Shown here: one piece after another, positions 1 through 10,881 of the stretch
Layout of the letters: every line of letters starts with the position of its first letter
Numbering within the stretch: the first letter of the stretch is position 1
Assembly: GCF_963678635.1 (NCBI RefSeq)
Contig: NC_087067.1
Span: 1,548,001-1,612,000, forward strand
Direction: 5' to 3'
Length of the DNA: 64,000 nt
From: Symsagittifera roscoffensis
Taxonomy: Eukaryota; Xenacoelomorpha; Acoela; Convolutidae
Notes under the pieces: generated by a model
Seen by the model: the letters and a program-made list of their open reading frames with translations, nothing else
Database searches by the model: none
What the model was told of the DNA's origin: nothing
Position numbers and translations under genes: made by a program

Positions 1-559
1 ATTTTTAAAATTTTGTTGCACCCAATCATTTACGTTAATTGTTCAGTTCGAAAATCATAAATCAAAACTGTAAACGTTTTCTCATGCTAGAATTCAATTG
101 TTGTTTGCTTGAAATTTTCGTATCCAAACTCATGTCACTGTTTTTTCGGCTCTTCCTCCCCACCTCACACGACCATCAGTGTTACAGAGGGATGAGTCAT
201 TAACAAGGTTAACTTTGAAGACGAAATATGTTTGCCATGGCCCAATTAGTCCGTATGTCAGTTTTCATAACAACTGAACAATCTGAACACAATTTCACTT
301 GTGAAAACTTGCAGGTTGGAGAAAAAGAAATTTAGACAAAAACTAAATAACTGCTAATTGCTGTTCAGAACTTTATCAAAAATCAAAAAAAGAGCCTCTT
401 TTGTTGTAAAACACTGGAAAAAGCGAAGTTCTGTTTGTTTCTCTGCTGTTTTTCTGTAGATAATTGGTATTCGTGGCTGAAATTTTCACATAATGTAAAT
501 GTAAGATGAGAGGTTCATGCTATCTCATAGAGTTGTTTCAGATACAGTTCACCATATGT
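1..559. other. No gene recognised
   Basis: AT-rich sequence with no open frame of note and no repeat that I could pair with the rest of the window. It precedes the first retroelement relic. Confidence 0.5.
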
Positions 560-2230
560 TCGTCACGCTACCTTTTTAAGCTGGGTAAGTTTATTAAAAC
601 CAGGTAACTGATAAGGTGTACCAGAGAATGATTGTTTCAAATGATGAAAGTAGAAGGGCGGTGAAAAATGAGTTACATCCTGTTTATCGAGCCAACAAGT
701 GAAAAACCCCAGAAAGCTTAGATTCTTACTACAGACAGCAGATTCATCGGAAATCAAAAAAATGGAACAATAAGACCGCGAAAAGATAGGCACGACAGAC
801 AGTGGCTACAACTATGTCCTGGTGATGATCGATCATTTCGCGAAAAGGCCGAGGCTGTTTCTTGCATACGAGCTTCACCTGAGTAGATTTGTAACCACCA
901 GATCAACAGCTGGATTGCCCGACACGGATGTCCACAGAAATTCCAGTAGAAAAAACACCGCCTCCGTGGCTGAGTTGACTAAAAAGCTGATGAGGCCATC
1001 CCATGTAGCACAGGCTCACTCGAAATCATACCACCAACAGACTAATGGTTTAGTAAAGCGACAAAAGCGGAAATTATTCTGGATTTTGGAAATATGTTTT
1101 TATCGAAAGATGACGGTTGGAGCAGATATCTTCCACGAGTGATGAGTATTTAAAATTGCACAACCATTCACTACAGGCATTAGTCCACACATAACGTTGA
1201 CAGGACATTCCAAAACTCCCTTAAAATTTTTCTATCGCAAACATGAAGCCAAGAAAACATCACCACAAGCCTACGTGAGAGATGGGATCAGATAGGACAT
1301 CATCATGATCATCATGATTTTAAAAACCCGTGCAGGCGAACACACACTAAGCTCAAGCAAGGCGGAGAAAAAAATTGATTAGAGGTTGACTGGATCGAAA
1401 GCGGATTCCATAGGAGATTATGATTGTGTGTTTCACAGTATGATCCCACCAAAAGGCACGTAAAAACTCCTAGTGATCTGGAAGGGCCCGGTTTTGATTA
1501 CAAAGGTACACCAAAAGGAATATTTCTGCAGGCTCAGTACAGGACGAGCCGCATACTTCGAGAAGTTCAAACCTCGAAACCAGCCGTCAGAGACGTGGAG
1601 ATTGTGAACGAATAGGACAACGACAGGACAAAAGATCGACCAAAACGAGATTTTGATTTCGATGATGAACTACAGCAATGATACCGACAGGAACTCACGA
1701 ATCTGCGAGTTTTGGAAAGGTTAAATGAGATGATATCAGACCCCGGAGAGACTAATGCAGTTATTCAAGAGAGTTTAAGAGACAGAAAAGAGCTTAAATC
1801 ATTCCAGCCCCTAACTTTCTTTTAATTTTGGATTTTGATACTTTTGTCCTGGGAGTGAGAGTACGACTTACCCACAAAGAAAAAATGAGCATTCGAAAAA
1901 TCAAATCAAGCAAAATCAACGGATGATCTAGAAGCAGAAACGAATGAATTCCCTACAAAACAGACATAAGGAGAGCAAAAATATTCCAGATGTAACTTAC
2001 CAATTGTATTTTCAATCAAAAGGTAATCCTTGGCAGCAATTTTAATTTGACATTATTTACATGCGCAAACCAAATAATGCGGATCTGAGTTTCAAAACAG
2101 CATTAGCAGCTATTTTCATGCGAGAGTTCAAAAGCGTAGAGTTTTAAAGGAAGCAAGGGACGTAGCAGCTGTACGACTAGCGGCATAGCGAATATCAGGA
2201 AAAGTCTTTTGCATTTTGTGAGAACAGTTG
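560..2230 (+). pseudogene. Ty3/gypsy pol relic, copy 1 (integrase and tail)
   Basis: Broken plus-strand remnant of a Ty3/gypsy pol 3' end. Near 795-860 the frame reads YVLVMIDHFAK, the first aspartate block of a retroviral-type integrase core. Near 1000-1065 it reads HQQTNGLVKRQ, the block that normally carries the catalytic glutamate; here a Lys stands where Glu is usual. Around 1440-1600 a second frame resembles the GPY/F tail after integrase (KGPVLITKVHQ). Several frameshifts and stops separate the blocks. The segment 1790-2230 is homologous to 23,470-23,920, so this copy shows what lay downstream in copy 2 before the giant LTR element interrupted it. Confidence 0.7.
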
Positions 2231-3109
2231 GTTTTAAATTGGTTGGTAAGGAGAGAAATAAGGATTTCTCATTTCAGTGTACAATTCAAATAAAGGTAGA
2301 CTGCATCCACGAGAATTTTCTGCGTTGAGACATTTAGTCTTTTCAGCGACAATCATCTAAATGTACGTGCTCACAAACTTTCTGGATATAGGTTGATAGG
2401 AGTTGATAAGAATGGACCTGAACATTTAGGACACTAGGAGTTAGTAAGATTTTTGGTGTACTGCGATGCATATTTTCTTTTCTGTTGATGCAGTAAGAAG
2501 ATCTAGTGATCACGAACATTTTCATCCCTAACTAAAAGGGAAAGACCCGTGTGGACTGTTTTGTCCGATCTTTGATTTCTCCACAAAGCTCTTGGTGAAA
2601 TGAAACTTTTAAATAAACTTCTAAATTAGTTCTTTTAAAGTGATTGCTTTAAAAGATTGTTTCCTTCCCTTGAGGCAACAAACGACAGAAGTTTGAATGT
2701 AACGAAAATGCCGAAGCTTCGTTTGGAATAGACAAAAAAGAATTAAGCCTAGCACCAGTTACAATCATGCCATACGAAAAGGGTCTGAACGTCCTCGACA
2801 TTGTTTCGTCGGTCGTTGTCATCTCTGAGATTTTGCATCAGGAAATATAATGGAATGGAGGACACAGATGTCTTTCCCATGGTTTCGAAAGCAAAAAGCT
2901 GAGCGACACAGAGATGATGTTTACAGTGGGCTTGTTTGTCGTAGAGAAGTATCGTGAGTACTATGGGAACGCTCCCATCAAACTGCGTGTGGAAAATCGA
3001 CAAGGATGAGATTGTAGCCCGCAAGAAAAAAAAAGTAGTGAAAAAATCTGAATAATTACAATACGATAGCGTTGCCCTAGCTCAAGCAAACTGCTGTTCA
3101 GGCCACATT
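2231..3109. other. Spacer between two relic copies, no gene recognised
   Basis: No convincing coding frame on either strand. It probably holds further decayed retroelement sequence, since it lies between two copies of the same relic. Confidence 0.35.
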
Positions 3110-4466
3110 AATGGATTTTAAAGCAGAGAATTTATAAGGTGAACCAGAGCTTTTCAATTCGAAAGAAGAAGGTATGTGAAAAGTGGCTTTCAACCTCTTT
3201 GTTGTTCCAACAAGTAAAAGAACCCCTTGAATTTAGATTCCCAACCGTCGAACCGTCAGAACAAACTGTACATAAAGACCATCAGAAGATAAGCAAAACG
3301 GAAAGTGGCTACAGCTGAGTCCTGGTTATGGTCGATCATTTCACAAATATTGCGGAGGCTCTTCCTTGCATAAGGAAGCTTGTAATCACCGGATCAACAG
3401 TTTGATTGACAAACATGGATGTTCAATAAAACTCCAGTTGGACAAAGGTACCGATTTTGTGGGTCCATTGACTAACAAACTGATGAGGTTTTTCATAGTA
3501 GCACAGGACATTCGAAATCATACAGCCAACAGATGATTGATTTAGTAGAGCAACAGAAAAGGAGTTGAATCTTGATGTTGAGGGTGTTTTTTTTCTCGAT
3601 AAGTTACGGTTGGGACTGATATCTTCCTTGAGCACGAGTGATACTGGCTTATAAAATTACACAACATTTCAGCACAGGAATTAGTCCAGATATGATGTTG
3701 AAAAGACACGACAAAGCTCTATTATTAACGTTCTTCATATCCAAATAAAAAGGCAAGAAAACATCACCACAAGCCTACGCAGCAGATAACATGAGACGTC
3801 AGCAGAAGTTGAATAACTTGTGTTGGCAAAACACTCACCAAGCTAAGGCAAGGCGGAGAAATCAATTCGAAAAGATGGCGACTGGAGCCAACACAGAACC
3901 CTTAGGAGAGTAAGTTTGTCTATTTCACAACGTGACTCCATCGATAAGCCCGAAAAAACTCTTAGAGAACTGGAGAGCTCCTTTAATGATAACGGAGGTA
4001 CATCAAGAGGGACGTTTCCACAGTCTCAGTACAAGCCAAGTCTCACCTTCCGAAAGTTTAATTGAAATCGGTGTCTATTCAATGATGGATCCTGCCTGTA
4101 AAATCATTGACAAAGTAATCAGCGAGAAGATTGGCGGGAATGACACCTTGGAAGAGGGGTCAAATTCCCATTGAAACCAAAGAGGCGATTGTAGCGTATG
4201 ATGAGACTCGCCGTATGTCGAAAAAGACGGGGACGACCCTGAACAGTAAAAAGTACCGAATACCACCGAGTCGGACCTACAATATCAAATTGCAGACCCG
4301 GTAAAGAAGCAGAGGAAAACTTGCTAAGAGAACTAATTCTCTTTGGAAAGAACTTTTGGTTGACAGGATAAACCCAAAGAAGATCGCAGAATAAAAACTG
4401 GTTCTGGAAGAGATAGCCTTCGTCAAAACACAGGGAGATTATGGACGATTAGCACAAATACAAGAT
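3110..4466 (+). pseudogene. Ty3/gypsy pol relic, copy 2, 5' part
   Basis: Second diverged copy of the relic at 560-2230, aligned with it over its length. Examples: GATAAGGTGTACCAGAG near 611 matches GGTGAACCAGAG near 3140; VMVDHF near 3330 is the integrase Asp block; near 3530 it reads QQMIDLVEQQ. At 3932-4060 a frame reads KLLENWRAPLMITEVHQE, a GPY/F tail. Many stops. The copy is cut at 4466 by the 18.85-kb LTR element and resumes at 23,321. Confidence 0.7.
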
Positions 4467-4870
4467 TGAGTTAGGACCGAAGTGTATAACTCATAGAGTA
4501 ATTTCGGATAGGGTACACCGTCTGCTCGTCACGCTATCTTATTTTCGGCCGGATAGATTCGTGCAACTTCTTAGTCTAATACCAATCCTAATCTTACTTT
4601 TATACTATCTAGTCTCAGGTTGTTTAACTAGTCTCTGCTAGGCTCAATAGATCTAGGGTATACTGGTTTATTGCGGCTGCTGAAGTCTTCTTGGAGAGTC
4701 AACTAATTTCTAAGTTAAATTCAAATCTCTCTGGTGCTGAAATTAATTTCAGCACTTACAAATAAGTGGGTTGTTAGTTAGATGGATCATGATTGGTTAA
4801 TATTAAATACTTTACAGTGGTAAAATATCTAATTTATCCAATCATAAAATGTAGTTTAGATCAGGTTCCA
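4467..4870 (-). repeat. 3' LTR of the giant gypsy element
   Basis: 404 bp, with TG...CA ends in either orientation. It is a direct repeat of 22,911-23,320. A short palindrome, GCTGAAATTAATTTCAGC, lies inside it; in the other LTR the palindrome has a 6-bp loop insertion. On the minus strand the LTR contains CCAAT-type boxes (AACCAATCAT). The adjacent internal sequence (GGATGGG on the minus strand) is only a weak polypurine tract. Confidence 0.93.
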
Positions 4871-6453
4871 CCCATCCGGGTTTTACAGAGTTTTTTAGAG
4901 TAGTCTTTCTGCAATTCAAAGGATGGATGATGGACGTTGGTATTTGGCGAACATCTTATTTCTTCTGGGTTTTCTTATTAGAGAAGTCCCAGATTCAATC
5001 GTTGTGTCTTCTCAAGACAACGACTGGGTTTTCGCAACAAACTCAAATCTGATTTTAGAATGGTTGGCTATGACAGGTTTTTCCGTTTCATGTAGAGAAC
5101 TTCTTTTGTGTTTGACCTTGTCTGGGAATGGCGTGGAGATTGTGTGGAGGGGATGCCTGGTTACTCGGATCTGTACGTATACTTGAACATCGAGGTGGTC
5201 ATTGTTCTAGTTCAATGAAGTCCTTTTCTGCGAAGCCAAGTCGTACTCTAAATCCTTTGAGTTGTGATTGTGGGCGGCATATTGATTGTGGTTGGCCATT
5301 CTTTTTCGAGTGTAGTGGGGTCATCTTGTCTTTGGATGTTCGTCTTTGGTGTTGTATGCTGATCTATATACTGCAAGATATAATTTACATTTTATAAAAT
5401 TTTTATTAGTTTAATGTTTTAGTTATGATTTTGGTTAGTTGTTTTCACAAAAGTTTTTTGTTTTAGTTCGGTTATTTTGAAGAGTTACTCACCCTTGAGT
5501 AGCTCTTATTAAAAATAGGAGTGTGTGTCACAAAGCGTGGATGTAGCGCGGTGGGTTAGGCCGGCTATAGAGCATGCTCAGGACGTCCTCTTCTGGTGGG
5601 TTAGGCCAGGAGTGGGAGTATGATTGCATGCGGTTTTTGTGAGAGGTCCTGTTATGTGACTACGTTTTATGTTGGGTTTGTTGTGGTTTTTCTTATGTTT
5701 TGTTGGTTGTGTCCTTTTTTCAAAAATCAAATTGTTTTTGGTATGGGTTTGTCTTTCGACTTTTTGTGTTTGAATATTTCTTTCTTAGACTTTATAATAG
5801 TCTTCAAAAGAATAAATTATCCAGTTTTAAACTGGGTTAATCCGGTTTGGGTACCGTTGGTTTCCTTTTCTTAGTCATGCTGTTATTCTATGATTTGTGG
5901 TGTTTAGTAAGCTGCGTTGGTTAGTGTTGTTTAGTATATAATTCCTTTCCAACCGGGTTAAAGGAAAGTTTGAAACGTGTTATCTTGTGTTAGAGCTGTT
6001 GTTTGTGAAAGCTTGAAACTGAAATTCATTATTTTAAAAAATTCTTCGTGGGCGAGCTGTGCGAGTGTTGATAGAATCTTTGTGCGAATGAATGGAAATA
6101 TCAAAAGGTTAGTACTGCATTTTCGTTTTATCAATTTATTACATAGAAATGCAAATTTACTGCTAGTTGTTGGGGAAAATTAAGTTACAAATTTTCATCA
6201 TTATTAAATTTACTGCATTTGGGAAAAAATTTATAAATTAAATTACTGCATTGGTATTATTTTTATTGATTTGTTTGGTGCAAAAAATTAATAGAGTTTT
6301 AAACAGTTTGAAGAAGTTTTCAATTTTTATTTTCTTTTGTGAATTTTTCAGATGATCGTTGGATGAAGGCTAAAACTCTAAAGAAGACTTGGATAAAGAA
6401 TGGTTAGTTTCTAATTTTTATTTTAATTAGTTAATAATATGTATAATTCATAT
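4871..6453. other. Long 3' noncoding region of the giant gypsy element
   Basis: About 1.6 kb between ORF4 and the 3' LTR. I see no coding frame with family resemblance; short plus-strand frames here are antisense to the element and not credible. Two copies of the motif GGTGGGTTAGGCC occur 50 bp apart (near 5550 and 5597), the second inside a short stem CTGG...CCAG. These may be RNA structure elements. Confidence 0.5.
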
Positions 6454-8295
6454 TTACCTGTTAGTCGTCGGGGAAGAAACCGTGGGGAAGATGTCGTGGA
6501 TGAGATCTGAAGTTGTTAGTAATTTAGCTAAGATGCGGATGATATTTTTAGTTTGAAGCAGTGGCCAAAGCAATTGAAGTGCTTTAATGGTGGTTAGTTC
6601 TTCAGTGCCAACTGCAAACTCATAAGGTGTGTTTTGGATTAGATTATATAATTTGTAATTGAATTTAGTGTTGTGGATGAATTCTAAAATGGGGATTTCT
6701 ATAGGTTGAACAAATTCGTGTGGGAGAAGGAAGGGTCGGGATTCTTCTGCGTTGAAGGTCTTGGTGATGGGACAAAAAATATACATTTGGGTTATGGGAT
6801 CATAATTTCGAAGAATACCATGAAGGTTAGCATCTTTAATGCAATATGTGAAGTTGAGAAAGAATGGTGAGGTGTATTTGGAATTGATGAATTGAGAACG
6901 GTGGTGTGGTTGTCTGGAGGGAGTGTGTAGGTCGAAGTGATTTTGGATAAAACGATAATATGTATATGTGTGAGTTTGTGTAGTGCGCAACATAATATCG
7001 TGTGAGCAGGGCAGATCTCTTTCATGTGGTGCAAGGAAATGAAAGGTTAGTGAAAATGTTTGGAAGCGTTCTTTAAAACTTTCGTAGGCTTGCGTGTCTG
7101 TTAGTGCTTCTGAGATGATGTGGTCAAATTTGCGATCAAATATATTGAGTGTAAATACATATGGTGTTTTAATGAAAAATTTTTCTGTGATTTGTGGGTT
7201 AGCGAAGCGGTCGTCGTCTAAGAATTGACCTTGGTTAGTTCTGATGATGTTATGATCGTAATATTCTAGCGTATATTCGTTAGCTCGGGGTGCAGTGTTT
7301 GTTTTTAGTGATTTTTTATATCCGATGTAAGTAAATTGTCTAAGTGTTAGTGGTGTAGTGAGTCGATATAGCATGTCCTTATTTCGTTCTATATCGATGT
7401 GAGTGTTAGATAAAGGTAAGCAAAGGGGATTAGTAAAATGATAATATGAGGTCCAAGGAAGGGTAGGCATTAAAACGTGTTCGTCTACAAAGTTACGTGT
7501 TTCGTTAGTGTCGTGAGGGGTGTTTAAGGTGTATTGTGGAAATGAGGGTAAGGTGATAGCTAAAAATTCTTTTGTATTAGTGTGATTTGGGTGATTTATA
7601 TATTCACGGGCTGTTCCTGGTTTTGCTGGGAAAGGATGGTTGGGGAACTTTCTTTTAAAAGTGCGGTAAGATCTATTAGTGCTGAGTGAAGATTCAGTAG
7701 ATGTGGATGATGGTGCTAATGATTCGGTATAAATTGAAGAGGGTGTAGGGGTAGGAGGGTTGGATGAATCTATTGTGGATGAAATTTGGTTTATGGTGGG
7801 GGTGTCAAGGTGGTAGGGTTGTTGTTGTAATGTAATAAAATTATCTAGTTCTGGGGAGATTTGGGGGGTATCTGGAGAATTGGATGATCGGTCTGAATGA
7901 TATGAAGAATAGGTTGGAGTTACTTGGGAAGCATAAGAGGGTGTAGAATTGGTGGGACAGGGTTATTTGGTAGCATTGGTTGAAAAGGGGGTTGGGAAAA
8001 AATTGAGGGGTTGGTGTGAAAATTATTGGATGGAGATGGCTCAGAGTCGGCAAATTTATCGGGGGTTTCAATATTCGGGTTATTGAGTTGTGATGTGGAG
8101 TATAAAACTGAGATGTGTGAATTAGTATCGGAATTCATGCCTGATGTTACATTAGGGTTGGGAAATCGGGTGGGGGGAAAGCAAAAAGTGGTATTATTGT
8201 AATTGGAGTAGTGAGGTTGGTTGGATGGGAATTTGAACGGTGTAGGGATCCAAGTTGTCGGCTCATCGTGGGCTAAAAAAATTATTATTTTGAGA
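6454..8295 (-). CDS. ORF4, accessory protein of unknown function (frame-broken)
   Basis: The last ORF of the giant gypsy element, after the env-like gene. One frame is open from 7962 to a stop at 6454 (502 codons; first ATG at 7470). A second frame is open from the env stop region down to 7920 (ATG at 8138). Both read as Ser/Pro/Thr/Asn-rich low-complexity protein where they meet near 7955. The simplest reading is one gene with a 1-base frame change there, or a splice. The C-terminal 330 residues are more globular, rich in His, Tyr and Phe. No zinc finger, protease or membrane segment is visible. I recognise no family. It could be a fast-evolving accessory protein. Confidence 0.55.
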
Positions 8296-10881
8296 CTAAA
8301 AAGCGGTGGTATGGGGTTGTTCTATAATTTGTTCATAGTTATTTTCATCTTGTGAGTGGTGTGTCATTATATGTTGGATGGGACTTTGTGATATGGTTGG
8401 TCTAAAATTTGGATTATGTGTTATTGCTAAGTTTCGAAAATTACGTGGGACTAGTGATAATGGATGGTTATGTGGTAGGGGTGGTAACTGTGGTGCTGTT
8501 GGCGTTGTGTCTACATTGTTATGTTCTTCGTCGTATGTGTTCTGTCTTGTTGCTATTTTTGTGTTGTATTCTTTTATTTGTGCATCTAAATGAATTTTGT
8601 TTATTGATGTAGAAAAAATTCCAAAAAATCCTGCAAATAGTATGCGTGCTACACTTGCTTGTCTATTGACTTGTGTGTGTATAGCACATGTGTTATAGAT
8701 TCCTTTTAAGAGTGAAAAAAGAAATCCAATAAAGTTAAACATTGCGTATAAAATAGTCAATTTTTCTAAGATGTAGTAGGGCCATCCTAGAAAATCGAGA
8801 ATTTCATTTTTTAGTGTAACAAAGCTAAAAATATTGATAGGTGATATATCTTGGGGACGGTATTTTTCACCGTTTAGATATATATAATCTTTAATGTCTT
8901 TAAAATATCCGCTATAGTCTTGCGTATAGATGTCTGCAAATCCTGCGGTTTCGGCAAGTTTGCGTAAGTTTTGGTCAATTGATTGTCTTTGTATTGTGTC
9001 CATTTGTGTTAATAGTTCTTGGAATTGTTGTGTTCTAATGTGATGTTGAATATCTGATTTTGAGTATATTCCTATTGATTGTAAGTCTATATTTGGGTTT
9101 CGAGCGATAGCGCGAATGCTTTCTGGTGAAAATTTTTTGAGTGATTGCATTAATGTGGGATATGGGGTGAGAAGGTAATATTTATCTTCATCAGGGTTTA
9201 GTTGTACTACATTGTGGCTATTTTCTGATCCACATGGGACTGCAGTATCCCAGAAATAGGTTCTTCTTGAAAGTGTGTCAACGAAATGTACTTTATTCTT
9301 ATAAAAGATAGGGATTCTTTTATAGCATCGTTTGTCTTCAAAAACGTATAGTGGTGATACTTTTTTGGTACAAGTATAAAACCATAAAATGTTTCTTTCG
9401 TAGTCTAAAAAATTTGATCTATTTCCTGATAGTAAATATCCTGCGTAGGGTATTTTTAATACTGCTAGTGCAAAAGATTGTAATATTTGTGTTCTTTCTA
9501 ATTCGCATAGTTGGTGTAGTGTTTCTAATTCGGAGAGTGACATTTCTTGAAAAATTCGGCTAATCGTGTAGTCTAGTTTCATATCTAAGTGAATATCATA
9601 GTGGATATTACCGAAATATGTACTATTCATTAGTGATAGTTCTTGTAAACGTGTACTTTGATCGTCTTGGGGCTTTAAATGTCCACCAGGTTGTCCTGTA
9701 TTTTTTTGAAAATGAACTGGTATGTATGATGTTCCTTCGTTTAGAGGATGACCTGTTGCATATGGGTCGATTTTTACTTTTCCAGTGGTCATGTCGAATC
9801 TTTTTTCGTATTCAACTAATATCTCGGAGTATTGTGTTTTGTGAAGTGGATTTCTGTATTTACATGCAAGTTCTGTTTCTTGATATATTTGAAAACGTGT
9901 CAATTTATTTTCTATATTGTCTATGTTTCTAAAATTAGAACTTAGTTTTCGTGATGGATGTACTTGTTCATATGGAATTGATTGTATAAAATATTTTTCG
10001 TGAAGTTTTATCATACGAGCATGTATTTTTGCTACTTGAAATGTTGTACATGTGTCTTCGGGGAACCAAACAATTGTTGCTTGTGTTCGTGTTGTAGGGT
10101 CACAATAGCCTTGATCGTTTTTACAAGGTAATCGAATTCCTTGATAGATCATTGTGTTGTCTGATAAATCGCGTGTGAGTTGTATTTTTTCGAGTTGTAT
10201 TTTCCAATCAAAAAACATGATTTCTTGATATCCTTTATTTTTTGTGTCTGCTTTGCAGTTTGATGGGTCATTTATACCAATGTGTGGTATCCAGTGTTTA
10301 TCGTGTATATCATAAGTTAATCTTCCGTGTGCGCCGTTGTATGGGTATTTTTCATCTAATTTTACATGTCCTTGATATCTTTCAAGTTCTGCTTGATGTA
10401 CAGAATCTGCAAAAACTTGGAAATATACTAGTTTTCTATCTGTGTTTTTAATTCTTGTGATATTTAGTCTGAGTAACTCGTTTTTACAATCTTCGGGATT
10501 GAGATGTAAAAGTCGTTCTATATTACTCTGGTAGAATGATTCATGGTCAAGTAGGTTTTTATTTCCATTTGAAACTTGTGAACAATGTACTTTCTTTTCA
10601 GAAAATGTTGCTGTGAATTTAAATCCTATAACTGTTGTTGCTCGGGCTTTTGAGTAAAGTGTTGCGATTACATTTGTAGTTTCTATGGCTTGTGGTTCTG
10701 TTTCGCATTGTGATACTTGATTTATTGCATATTTGTGTAGTGTTTTTTGTTCGTTTTCTTCACAATCGTAATGTGCTACTAATAAATCTTGGGGTCCTGT
10801 GCGGGGGGAAGGGTTTATGTTTTCATTTGAGGTTATTAGAAAAAGGAGTTGGAGAAAAATTAAAATTTTTAGAATATACAT
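8296..10881 (-). CDS. env: Env-like viral membrane glycoprotein
   Basis: An intact 861-codon ORF. It begins with a hydrophobic signal peptide (about residues 1-18) followed by a Cys-rich ectodomain with N-glycosylation sites. Hydrophobic segments lie at about 708-734 and 744-760, then a tail of about 100 residues. The spacing of the N-terminal Cys blocks (a YDC motif near residue 39, later a LPCKNDQGYC block and a VWFPEDTC block) resembles glycoproteins of chuvirus-like mononegaviruses. Those are known to have been captured by some animal LTR elements. I see no furin-type site with the usual gypsy or baculovirus F fusion peptide. Its ATG overlaps the end of ORF3 by 13 bases. It is probably expressed from a spliced mRNA. 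Family assignment is from pattern only. Confidence 0.75.
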   Translation of the reverse strand: MYILKILIFLQLLFLITSNENINPSPRTGPQDLLVAHYDCEENEQKTLHKYAINQVSQCETEPQAIETTNVIATLYSKARATTVIGFKFTATFSEKKVHCSQVSNGNKNLLDHESFYQSNIERLLHLNPEDCKNELLRLNITRIKNTDRKLVYFQVFADSVHQAELERYQGHVKLDEKYPYNGAHGRLTYDIHDKHWIPHIGINDPSNCKADTKNKGYQEIMFFDWKIQLEKIQLTRDLSDNTMIYQGIRLPCKNDQGYCDPTTRTQATIVWFPEDTCTTFQVAKIHARMIKLHEKYFIQSIPYEQVHPSRKLSSNFRNIDNIENKLTRFQIYQETELACKYRNPLHKTQYSEILVEYEKRFDMTTGKVKIDPYATGHPLNEGTSYIPVHFQKNTGQPGGHLKPQDDQSTRLQELSLMNSTYFGNIHYDIHLDMKLDYTISRIFQEMSLSELETLHQLCELERTQILQSFALAVLKIPYAGYLLSGNRSNFLDYERNILWFYTCTKKVSPLYVFEDKRCYKRIPIFYKNKVHFVDTLSRRTYFWDTAVPCGSENSHNVVQLNPDEDKYYLLTPYPTLMQSLKKFSPESIRAIARNPNIDLQSIGIYSKSDIQHHIRTQQFQELLTQMDTIQRQSIDQNLRKLAETAGFADIYTQDYSGYFKDIKDYIYLNGEKYRPQDISPINIFSFVTLKNEILDFLGWPYYILEKLTILYAMFNFIGFLFSLLKGIYNTCAIHTQVNRQASVARILFAGFFGIFSTSINKIHLDAQIKEYNTKIATRQNTYDEEHNNVDTTPTAPQLPPLPHNHPLSLVPRNFRNLAITHNPNFRPTISQSPIQHIMTHHSQDENNYEQIIEQPHTTAF

